From Candidatus Peribacteraceae bacterium (lineage in GTDB: Bacteria; Patescibacteriota; Gracilibacteria; Peribacterales; Peribacteraceae): 55,650 bases of DNA. Positions 33,139-41,079 of the stretch are shown here, one piece after another. The stretch spans positions 1 to 55,650 of the forward strand of contig JAQTSK010000004.1 in the NCBI GenBank assembly GCA_028711345.1, written 5' to 3'. The notes under the pieces were generated by a model that searched no databases, was not told where the DNA came from, and saw only the letters and a list, made by a program, of their open reading frames with translations. A program made the position numbers and the translations under genes. Numbering within the stretch: position 1 is the first letter of the stretch; the number at the start of each line of letters is the position of its first letter.

Positions 33139-33816
33139 ATGAGCATGGACTTCGGCATCCCCATCGATCCAAAGGCGTTTCCATCCTACGATGAGTACCA
33201 AAAGGCGCTGGAGTTGTCCCGGGAATTCGAAGAGCGGGTGGATGCGGTGAATGAAGTGATGAATACGGCGACCTCGGAGGAAGAGGAGCGCAGGGGCATG
33301 GAAGCACTGGGATTCACCTTTCACGATGACGGCCCCTGCGAACGTCCGTTGTGCCAAAAACGCGAGGAGTGTCTCTGGTGCAGTCTTCTCACGGAGCAGG
33401 AGGAATGCGATGAACACTTCTTCGGCGGTTTGCTCAGTGATAACGACCGGCTGATCCCCGATGCGATGAAGGATCGCTGTCTCTCCGGCGATGGATGCGA
33501 CGCACTGCCGGCATCTTGGCACAAGCCCGGAACCAAGGAACATGCGGCAATCGCATGGTTTCTCGATATCATGTTTGCAGTGTTCTTCGAGGCATCGGGC
33601 GATCTTCCTTTCAAGGAATTCCATCGTCTCCATTCCGAGATCGACGACTGGATGCGTCATGCGTACTTTGCGGCGCTGCACGTCGGTCGCGGGAGACCGT
33701 GGCCGGATGCTATACGCGGTAAGAAACGCATCGTGGATGCTCTGACTCGGACAGACATTCTTCCTGCGAAAAAGGCGGCAACTCTTCTCGCATCTTTCCG
33801 CTCCTTTTGCGGCTGA
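33139..33816 (+). CDS. Hypothetical protein with a Cys cluster
   Basis: A 225-residue cytoplasmic protein, helical, of no recognised family. Residues about 67-81 contain four cysteines (C-x4-C-x5-C-x2-C in CERPLCQKREECLWC), followed by two more near 114-119, which could bind a metal. A TAGAAT box lies at 33115-33120, 18 nt before the ATG. It is followed directly by the rearranged dinD region on the other strand. Confidence 0.65.
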   Translation: MSMDFGIPIDPKAFPSYDEYQKALELSREFEERVDAVNEVMNTATSEEEERRGMEALGFTFHDDGPCERPLCQKREECLWCSLLTEQEECDEHFFGGLLSDNDRLIPDAMKDRCLSGDGCDALPASWHKPGTKEHAAIAWFLDIMFAVFFEASGDLPFKEFHRLHSEIDDWMRHAYFAALHVGRGRPWPDAIRGKKRIVDALTRTDILPAKKAATLLASFRSFCG

Positions 33817-33910
33817 TATCTCCGATGCCCTGTTTGCTTATACTTGCCACGTTCGACAGCGAGCTCGATGAGACGATCGTGAAGCGAGGACAGCGCTACT
33901 TCAAAAGCGG

Positions 33911-34046
33911 CCGTAAGTATTTCGATGACATCGATGACGGAGAAGTACCAGAGTTCTTTCTTCTCATCCCAGTGCCTGCGAACGTTTTTCTGGTTGAAGA
34001 TGACGATGGAGCGTTCTTTGATCATAGGGGAAGCGGAGGAGGCCAT
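33911..34046 (-). pseudogene. Duplicated 5' fragment of a dinD-like gene
   Basis: These 136 bp match the first 136 bp of the neighbouring dinD-like gene (34659-34794) with two mismatches, starting exactly at the ATG (34046) and encoding its first 45 residues (with MASSASPMIKERS in place of MTSSASPMIKERS). After that the frame runs into unrelated sequence antisense to the preceding gene. It is therefore a truncated second copy, joined to the 3' end of the main gene. Confidence 0.8.
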
Positions 34047-34794
34047 GGCCACCTTCCTGCGCGATGATCTTGCTCTCATGAAATCCTTTTGGTTGCTTCT
34101 TCTTCGAGATTTCCGTCGTCGTTGCTTCTGCGAGCATATTGAGCACCAGTTCAAGGTTCGTCATATTGTCGCGAAGATTCTGCTTCTTCAGATCTTTGAA
34201 CTGTTTGTATTCCCTCACACTCATACCCGCCCACGTCTGTGTAATCTCGTCAGTAAGAATGGCGTACTCCTGTCCTTCTTTCACGCCACACTCGTGCCAC
34301 TCGTCGGTAAGCTCCTTACGGACATCGATGCTCTTGAGCCGTTGATTGATCCACTCTTTCGAGTATCCCTTCTGCAGATATGTTTTCATGGCTCGGTCGA
34401 TGGAGAGTTCCGGATCTTCCATCTCCTCGATGCGCTCATACCCGACTTTCGCAAGCCACACCTTGAACGGCTCCGCCCGGGGCGAGGGAATGGACTGAAT
34501 CACCCGCAACAAATCCTCTGTAGAAAAACAATCAGTTTCCCGTTCTTTGCCATCCGGAGCCACTAATTTCAACTGTACGATTTTCTCGTACACTTCACTT
34601 CCTTCGCTTTTGAGCTTGATCTTGAGGTCGCTCCAGTATCGCCGGGGGCTCGTCGAGTCCGTAAGTATTTCGATGACATCGATGACGGAGAAGTACCAGA
34701 GTTCTTTCTTCTCATCCCAGTGCCTGCGAACGTTTTTCTGGTTGAAGATGACGATGGAGCGTTCTTTGATCATGGGGGAAGCGGAGGAGGTCAT
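33964..34794 (-). CDS. dinD: BRO-N/DinD-family protein with replaced C-terminus
   Basis: A 276-residue paralogue of the protein at 13062-13910. BRO-N domain at about 8-115 (KERSIVIFNQKNVRRHW, VIQSIPSPRAEPFKVWLAKVG), DinD core to about residue 245 (MLAEATTTEISKKKQPKGF). The normal DinD ending, with GGxxAGNAR and a following helix, is missing: after AQEGG the frame enters the duplicated 5' fragment in another frame and ends in an unrelated 29-residue tail. The gene is probably a damaged copy, though the BRO-N domain is whole. The 14 bp around the start carry no Shine-Dalgarno. Confidence 0.7.
   Translation of the reverse strand: MTSSASPMIKERSIVIFNQKNVRRHWDEKKELWYFSVIDVIEILTDSTSPRRYWSDLKIKLKSEGSEVYEKIVQLKLVAPDGKERETDCFSTEDLLRVIQSIPSPRAEPFKVWLAKVGYERIEEMEDPELSIDRAMKTYLQKGYSKEWINQRLKSIDVRKELTDEWHECGVKEGQEYAILTDEITQTWAGMSVREYKQFKDLKKQNLRDNMTNLELVLNMLAEATTTEISKKKQPKGFHESKIIAQEGGHGLLRFPYDQRTLHRHLQPEKRSQALG
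34659..34794 (-). repeat. Intact copy of the 136-bp direct repeat
   Basis: First 136 bp of the dinD-like gene, repeated at 33911-34046 with an offset of 748 bp and two substitutions. Confidence 0.95.
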
Positions 34795-34835
34795 GAGGTG
34801 TATGAACGTATACTTTAGATAGAAATATATCTGAT

Positions 34836-36509
34836 TTAATTTGGCTTTTTGGAGCCAATAAACTCATCATTTGTCTCCGAATTAGATATAGTTATATTTG
34901 ATTTATTATGGGCCCAATATCCATTTCTCCGGGAGCCAAAAAATACGATACTGCCTTTGTTTCTTAATTCTTGCAGTATATTAGAAAGTATTTGGGAAGG
35001 TGTTCCTAGAAATGCATCTTGTAATTCGTTTCTTCGAACCCGCCCATGTCTTTGCAGATGTTCCAGTATCAGCTGTTTCTTTGCGTCACGAGACAATCCC
35101 ATTTCGCGCGTGTGTGAACCTTTTCGACCAATATGTTCATAGTACGATCGCGAAAGCACATAGCGCGCATTTTTTGTTCTGCCGACTTGTTCAATCAATT
35201 TCAGATCAAGAAAATTCTCACGATATGCCGGTGACGACACACTGCCCTGTGTGCGTATGTGCTCCAGCTCCAGTAGTTCCTCAAAGGAAAACGTAATCTG
35301 CCTTTCATTTGCAACTCTTTCGAGATATTGGACGAATGTGGGGTCACGCACTTGCGCGGGGATATTCAAATGCACTTCGAATTCATCGGTGCCTGAAAAA
35401 TCCGGTTTCCCTTTTCCTTGACGGATGGATTGTTCAAAAATGCGATCAAGTCCCTGCCCTGAACGTTCAACCAGTCCGGTATGCTGAAGCGTTTCAGCAA
35501 TACGAGGGTTTCGCCGTATCGAGCGTTCCAGAGCATTTTCAGATGTGACCCCCTCGGGAAATCCCCCCGGACTCACCACTGAAAACGACAGGGGAGAACA
35601 CCGAATGAACACAATTGCGCCCGGTCTGCGGTATTCCCTGTGGGTGATTGCATTGTTTATCGCTTCGCGACAGGAATTTTCGTCGAAGGCGGGGATTTCC
35701 AGTGGAACAGCAAAACCTTGCTGGAACGGCGTGCGTATGTTTCGGGCGCTGATCATGTCCCAGATCTCATTCAGGGCAACCATATACGGCTCTTTCCACT
35801 CTCGTCGAAAATCGTAGCTTATCTTCCCGGGATTCCCACGCCATTCAAAGATGATTTCCGCTTGCGGAAGGTGCGTGGCGATCTTCTCTTTCTTTCCGAG
35901 AAGAATGAGAGCGGCATAGGTGAGGCCGTTTTCCGTGAGCAGCTCCAGATCGCGCAGTGTCTGCTCCGTCGGCGCGACGGCCAGTTCCGGCCGGCCCTCC
36001 CGCCGCGCTCGCCGTTCTTTGAGAATGGTGATCGCTCGCTCATCCAGATCAGTGATTTCGAGATCCGGAACGATGCCTGCCGAATAATCGTCTTCATACT
36101 CATTGCAGATTTTTCGCAGCGTCTCCGCGTCCATCTCTTTCTTGACCGGCCCTACGCGCATCCAGTATCGACCTTTGTACTTCACCGGCGTGCGAGGGCA
36201 ATGCCGGGGAATGTGAAAAATAAGAACGCGTCCATTCGGGTCTTGCAATTCTTCGATCTCAACGCGCAACCGAAGCTGCTGTAATAACTCATGCTGCAAT
36301 TTCTCCAGTGTTTCCAAAAAGGCGGTGGTGCCTGTTATCTGATGCCCACGTTCGACTCCGAGGATGAACACACCTCCTTTTTCGTTTGCCATCGCCGCGC
36401 AATACTCCATCAATTCCCCTTCATCGAACCCGTTCTTTGCCTCCTTGCACTCCAAGGAGTTATCTTCCTTCTGCGTCAGCCAGCGCTGTAATTCATCGAG
36501 AGTGGTCAT
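34836..36509 (-). CDS. AlbA_2 (Schlafen-like) / HATPase_c_4 / winged-helix protein
   Basis: A 557-residue protein. The N-terminal AlbA_2 domain (LECKEAKNGFDEGELMEYCA, then NEKGGVFILGVE) is followed by a divergent GHKL ATPase domain (NAITHREYRRPGAIVF, SPGGFPEGVT, RSGQGLDRIFE) and a C-terminal winged helix (KKQLILEHLQRHGRVRRNEL). This architecture (COG2865 type) is common next to restriction systems and is thought to act as an ATP-dependent DNA- or RNA-directed regulator or effector. It is the last gene downstream of the restriction-modification operon, 168 bp after the second membrane-protein gene, so it may have its own promoter. Confidence 0.88.
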   Translation of the reverse strand: MTTLDELQRWLTQKEDNSLECKEAKNGFDEGELMEYCAAMANEKGGVFILGVERGHQITGTTAFLETLEKLQHELLQQLRLRVEIEELQDPNGRVLIFHIPRHCPRTPVKYKGRYWMRVGPVKKEMDAETLRKICNEYEDDYSAGIVPDLEITDLDERAITILKERRARREGRPELAVAPTEQTLRDLELLTENGLTYAALILLGKKEKIATHLPQAEIIFEWRGNPGKISYDFRREWKEPYMVALNEIWDMISARNIRTPFQQGFAVPLEIPAFDENSCREAINNAITHREYRRPGAIVFIRCSPLSFSVVSPGGFPEGVTSENALERSIRRNPRIAETLQHTGLVERSGQGLDRIFEQSIRQGKGKPDFSGTDEFEVHLNIPAQVRDPTFVQYLERVANERQITFSFEELLELEHIRTQGSVSSPAYRENFLDLKLIEQVGRTKNARYVLSRSYYEHIGRKGSHTREMGLSRDAKKQLILEHLQRHGRVRRNELQDAFLGTPSQILSNILQELRNKGSIVFFGSRRNGYWAHNKSNITISNSETNDEFIGSKKPN

Positions 36510-36677
36510 GGGTGAGTCAGGTGCGGATGTAATGGAATGTCAGGGGGAGGTTATGGGGAGAGTGTACGGGTGTACACCTTTGAGTGCAAGCAAACTGTTG
36601 GTGAGTTATGCAGTTCTCGTTTGTAAAAATCAAAGTGAAGAATTGTGAGCTGGTGGATGGTAGAAAGGAGTCCCATG

Positions 36678-37358
36678 TCAAAGTTGTGTAGTAGTTTCGA
36701 GCGGAATCTTCGGGCTTCCAGTCTTAGAAGAGGCATTGAAATGCCACAAATCCCAATCATGGACCTTCCATATCTCAAAATATTGTGCACTGGCAATGTG
36801 CCGACCATCCTCCATCACACGTACGACAATAGCCTTTCCGCGTATGCGCCGCTTTTCGAATGATTCGATGATGGGTTCAATCTCGAACGGCAGATAATAC
36901 TTCGCATTGATCCCCTTATAAAAATTGTTGCAGTTGTAGGAATCGGGAGCGTACTCGGTTCTGCCGAGATTGTCATACATGGCCTCGTCCGCACCTACTT
37001 TTCGCATGAAGTCGCAATCGCGTTCAATAAATTTTCGGCTGTAGAGATCGAAGAATGCCGCAGCCTCTTGTTTTACGATGCCGCGATAGTGCTGCACATA
37101 CCAGTCACGATAGATGAAGCGGTAAGCGGCCCCATACATATCTGATAACGAATTCCATGTAATCAGCCCCACGATCAAAACGGCAACCGCTACGCCAAAT
37201 TTCTCAAAGAAACCCTTCGCTTTTTTGAGATCGTCCAAGAATGAACGTACCACGTTCCACAATGTGCCGAGCGTTGAAATAGCGAACCCCCTAAGCAGAT
37301 GCCAGATGGCTTCGAGTTGTTTTTGGCCGAAGAGCTGGAATTCATGCTTTTCAGACAT
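36678..37358 (-). CDS. Single-span membrane protein of unknown function in the RM operon
   Basis: A 226-residue protein with a cytoplasmic-looking N-terminus of about 50 residues, one membrane helix (about 53-70, VAVAVLIVGLITWNSLS) and a mainly polar C-terminal domain of about 150 residues with two cysteines. No recognised family. It follows the preceding membrane protein by 7 nt and thus belongs to the same transcript as hsdR and hsdMS. Possible roles are a membrane effector or anchor for the system, inferred only from position. Confidence 0.7.
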   Translation of the reverse strand: MSEKHEFQLFGQKQLEAIWHLLRGFAISTLGTLWNVVRSFLDDLKKAKGFFEKFGVAVAVLIVGLITWNSLSDMYGAAYRFIYRDWYVQHYRGIVKQEAAAFFDLYSRKFIERDCDFMRKVGADEAMYDNLGRTEYAPDSYNCNNFYKGINAKYYLPFEIEPIIESFEKRRIRGKAIVVRVMEDGRHIASAQYFEIWKVHDWDLWHFNASSKTGSPKIPLETTTQL

Positions 37359-37365
37359 AAGAATT

Positions 37366-38118
37366 TTATAGCCACGAAATATAATCCCTATTCCAGTTTG
37401 GGAGATGATCCTCCAAAACTTGAAGCCTCATACGATATTGCTCATCCTCTTCCAAGAAATACTTACGCCCAGAAGGAAGCGAAAATATTATGCAGTAATA
37501 AGGACCAGCGTGTAAGCACTTTCTCTTCGAGCTCTGATTTGGAATTGGTACAAGTTGCCAGTCTCCACGTGCATATGTTTGAGTAAGAGGAACACTAATT
37601 GCCACGCCTGGATTAGCATCACCCTGAGTCATCCGTTTTTCTTGTTGTTCCTTTGCTTGTTCAAGTACTTTTGGATCTAGAAAAAGAAGAGGATAGAACC
37701 ATCCTTCGTGCAAGATGTAACCTTGGATGTTTGTTATAAACGTGCCGCTAAAAATGCGGAAACGAAAAATATTATGAAGATCATTTTTTCGATCCGGCCA
37801 AAATATTGATTGTCCCCACAAAAATGTCCCAGATTCCGTATACCTTGCAACCTCTGGATACTGCCTTGCCTCTTGCTGTAGTCGAGCATCCTTATGTTGT
37901 CGAACTGCAATGGTGATAACAGCAATACCGCCTAGAGCCATCGCAAAATCTTCAAACGTTTGGGGGATCATGCGAATGTGGACATCACTGAAACAGTTCA
38001 TTATCCATAATCCGGTTTCCATGGCTACAGTCAAAACAAGTAGATATGAGATCCACCACCAACGATGAAACCAGAGCCATAAACGTGAGAAAAGCCGATG
38101 AAGAAAAAGAAGAAACAT
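37366..38118 (-). CDS. Two-span membrane protein of unknown function in the RM operon
   Basis: A 250-residue protein with a Trp-rich hydrophobic N-terminus (WLWFHRWWWISYLLVLTVA), a second helix at about 57-73 (FAMALGGIAVITIAV), a short charged helix (QHKDARLQQEARQY) and a C-terminal domain of about 150 residues. No recognised family. It starts 6 nt after the stop of hsdMS and 7 nt before the next membrane-protein gene. Base composition is AT-rich like the hsdS part upstream. Confidence 0.7.
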   Translation of the reverse strand: MFLLFLHRLFSRLWLWFHRWWWISYLLVLTVAMETGLWIMNCFSDVHIRMIPQTFEDFAMALGGIAVITIAVRQHKDARLQQEARQYPEVARYTESGTFLWGQSIFWPDRKNDLHNIFRFRIFSGTFITNIQGYILHEGWFYPLLFLDPKVLEQAKEQQEKRMTQGDANPGVAISVPLTQTYARGDWQLVPIPNQSSKRKCLHAGPYYCIIFSLPSGRKYFLEEDEQYRMRLQVLEDHLPNWNRDYISWL

Positions 38119-38124
38119 AATTGA

Positions 38125-41076
38125 TTAAGAAGTAGGAGTATCCCCCCACACCTCCTCCAGCACCTCCTCAATCCTCTTCTCTGCCTCTGTCTTCAGTAGC
38201 CGCACACCTTCCAGCGCCTGCATTTGTCGATCAAGCTTCTCGACGATTTCACGTTGGGTTTCGAAAGGAGGAAAAGGGATTTGAATATTGTTAAGTCTCT
38301 CTTGATTTAGTTTTGGTTGTGTAGTTCCAGTTAAGTATTCTTCTAGTGCAATTGAGTTCAGATAGTATTCTACAAATTTTTGAGTTGCTCGATTTTCAAA
38401 CTTTAATACATGTGCATGGTTATTCACCCAGCTTTTTCCACTTATTGAAAATGCGATTGGATATGTTCTCATCTTTAGATTTGCTCCATCTTCGCTAACA
38501 AGCAATAAATCATCTTCAAATATATATTCATTAACATAGTCAATTATTCCAGATGCCCCATAGTAAGGTATATCCCCTTGAATTCTTTCTCCTTCTGTTA
38601 TTGGTATCCTTTTCCCATCTAAATTTTGACAAATATCTTTCAAAAGTACTGTCCCATAATTTAGCTTTCCTAAATGTGCCTTAAAGTTTTCCTCAATCCC
38701 TTCGACCCCCTTAATAATCATCGTTTGCCTCTCGATCTTCTCTACGATTTCACTTTGGACTTCAAGCGAGGGGAGGGGGATTTTTAGCGACAAGAACGTT
38801 TCTGCGTCAGTTCGCCTTCTTCCTGTAGCACCTGATACAAGAGCTTCGATCTGACCATAAAACTTTTCTGATTGAACGATTGTTTCTAAGAATAGTGGTG
38901 TGACTCTTTCTGCTCGCATCTCAAAAACAGGAAAGTCCTGAGAAACAACCGCTCCATCCAAATCGTTTGGTACAACCGCAAAGGCACCACTACGAGCATC
39001 AATTTTTGACATGACTAGATTGCCGGTATGCGCAAGGTACTGAGTATCCGCCTTGATATCCCGTCCATAGATCTCCTGCCGTAGTGTTATTCCTTTGCCA
39101 TACAGCTTAATCGTAATTTGTTTATAGAGAGTCTCTTCGTTGATTTGCACTTTTTCTAACCTTTGAACAAGAACGTCAGAAAGAGCGACAAATGGATATT
39201 GTCTTGTTTCCTTCAAAATCTCATTCAATTTTCCCATCACATTGTCCTTCTTTTCTAATCTGTTCAAATACTCCCTCGCGATATCCATCTGCATACCGTC
39301 TTTCATATCAAAAGAGGCCAATATCTGCAGAGCGTCTTTAGGATTGGCATCTTGTAGCTCACGGTATCTCTTTTCAATCTTGGAACTATTGCCCGGATCC
39401 AACCCCTTCATCGTCTGTTGCCATTCTTTGATCTGCTCTTCGCTCAAATTGCTCCGGTAATTCTGCAGATTGAAGTGATAGGTATGCGCCTTCTCTATGG
39501 CCTTGGCGACTTCGTTGTCGATTTGGCCTTCTACGAGGTTATCGAACTGCCACAACTTCTCGTCATACATTTCCTTGCTGATTTTTTTGCCTTCCAGTTT
39601 CTTCTTCAGTCCCTCAACGAGCTTTGTGCGTTTCTTGGCATTCTTCTCCTTGGTTTTGTTACTCACTTCCTTACGAATTCTTTCCGCAATGCGCGGATCG
39701 AGTGTTTCTATCTGCTCTTTGGAAACGCAAAAGCTGTGCTTGGTGTCTTCGGGCTTCTTCCCCTGCTTCACTTCCTTGAAGAGCTCCAGAAGTTCTTCGA
39801 TCTGCCCTCCGGCAATTTCCTTGCGGTTCGTGCCCATGGAGAAGCCGTCATTCTCGATTTTGTAGTACCAGATATGTTCGGTCGTCTGGCCTTTCTCGAA
39901 GTAAAGAATGGAAGTCTTCGCTCCTTGCCCGCCTTTGCTCACAAATACGCCTTGCGGCAGGCTGATTACCGCTCGCAGGTTCGCTTCACTTAAGAGCAGC
40001 TTACGCAAGGCACAGGCGCTGTTTTGACCCCAAGTGAGAAAGCCTTCCGAAACGACCACAGCGCAGCGGCCGCCTGGTTTGAGTAGATCGAACATCAGCT
40101 TCACGAAGAGAATCGTAGTTTCAGATTCCTTGGAATACTCTTCCCACACATTCGGATACGCAGGTTGGTCTCGCTCCGCCCCAAAAGGAGGATTGGCGAT
40201 CACGACGCTCTTGCTGCCTCCGTCACGAAGAGGATCAAACATTTTCAAGCTGTCGCCTTGATCAATGTTGTGCGGATTTAAGCCTCGGATGTACATGTTG
40301 ACCGCCGCCATCTTGCGAATGCGCCCCTGATACTCGATGCCGCCTATGCCGGTACGATAGAAGTTGTTGGCGATGTGCTCGGCGGGGAATTGCCTTGTCT
40401 TACGCGCTTTCTCGATGACATGCTCGTACGCATCGAAGAGGAAACCAGCGGTGCCGCAGGCAGGATCGAAGATCGTATCCGTGAAATCAGGATCCACCAT
40501 CTCCACCATCATTCTGCGTATGTGGTCAGGCGTTCTGTAGAGACCCAGATCCTTTGTTCCGCCTGTTTCGGAGAGTGCCGATTCGATCGCATCGCCGAGC
40601 AAATCGGTTTTTAGGATGTATTTCTCATCAATTTCACTCACGAGACCGATCACCTCCGCGATCACGCCGCCCTTCACGTTGTTAGTGAAGTTGGAATTGG
40701 CGAAGACTTCCTCCATCAGCACGAGCTGATCTTGCATTTTCTGGGGCAGATTCCCGCTGATCACCGTCCGCGCTTTCGAGAGTATTGAGGCGTAGAAAGG
40801 GAAAATGTTCTTATTGAGCTCGGATAATATCTGCTCACCATTGAGAGAAATCAGATGCGAAAACAGGAGTCGGTAATTCTCGCCGCCAAACAGCTTGCGG
40901 AGCGGTACGAACGGTTCTTCCTGTTTCACCTTTGCTTCGAAAATCCGCAAGAGTAAAAGCTCGATGATGTACTCCACGCGCTCCACCGGCGTTCCCGCAG
41001 GGCGCAGTTTGTTATGCAGCCTTTTCAGGATGTTGTTCGTTTCGCTATCCGCATAATGGACGGTTGATCGAGCCAT
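38125..41076 (-). CDS. hsdM: Type I restriction-modification methyltransferase-specificity fusion (HsdM-HsdS)
   Basis: A 983-residue protein in which the adenine methyltransferase and the DNA-recognition subunit form one chain. Residues 1-160: HsdM N-terminal helical domain. About 165-480: N6-adenine methyltransferase with the SAM motif DPACGTAGF and the catalytic NPPFG. About 540-650: charged helical linker. About 655-810: first target-recognition domain with the helix IPLPSLEVQSEIVEKIERQ. About 825-980: second, with IPYYGASGIIDYVNEY and IQIPFPPFETQREIVEKLDRQ. Both conserved spacer helices are present, so the recognition site should be bipartite. It starts 3 nt after hsdR. The last recognition domain is AT-rich. 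Confidence 0.95.
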   Translation of the reverse strand: MARSTVHYADSETNNILKRLHNKLRPAGTPVERVEYIIELLLLRIFEAKVKQEEPFVPLRKLFGGENYRLLFSHLISLNGEQILSELNKNIFPFYASILSKARTVISGNLPQKMQDQLVLMEEVFANSNFTNNVKGGVIAEVIGLVSEIDEKYILKTDLLGDAIESALSETGGTKDLGLYRTPDHIRRMMVEMVDPDFTDTIFDPACGTAGFLFDAYEHVIEKARKTRQFPAEHIANNFYRTGIGGIEYQGRIRKMAAVNMYIRGLNPHNIDQGDSLKMFDPLRDGGSKSVVIANPPFGAERDQPAYPNVWEEYSKESETTILFVKLMFDLLKPGGRCAVVVSEGFLTWGQNSACALRKLLLSEANLRAVISLPQGVFVSKGGQGAKTSILYFEKGQTTEHIWYYKIENDGFSMGTNRKEIAGGQIEELLELFKEVKQGKKPEDTKHSFCVSKEQIETLDPRIAERIRKEVSNKTKEKNAKKRTKLVEGLKKKLEGKKISKEMYDEKLWQFDNLVEGQIDNEVAKAIEKAHTYHFNLQNYRSNLSEEQIKEWQQTMKGLDPGNSSKIEKRYRELQDANPKDALQILASFDMKDGMQMDIAREYLNRLEKKDNVMGKLNEILKETRQYPFVALSDVLVQRLEKVQINEETLYKQITIKLYGKGITLRQEIYGRDIKADTQYLAHTGNLVMSKIDARSGAFAVVPNDLDGAVVSQDFPVFEMRAERVTPLFLETIVQSEKFYGQIEALVSGATGRRRTDAETFLSLKIPLPSLEVQSEIVEKIERQTMIIKGVEGIEENFKAHLGKLNYGTVLLKDICQNLDGKRIPITEGERIQGDIPYYGASGIIDYVNEYIFEDDLLLVSEDGANLKMRTYPIAFSISGKSWVNNHAHVLKFENRATQKFVEYYLNSIALEEYLTGTTQPKLNQERLNNIQIPFPPFETQREIVEKLDRQMQALEGVRLLKTEAEKRIEEVLEEVWGDTPTS

Positions 41077-41079
41077 GGA

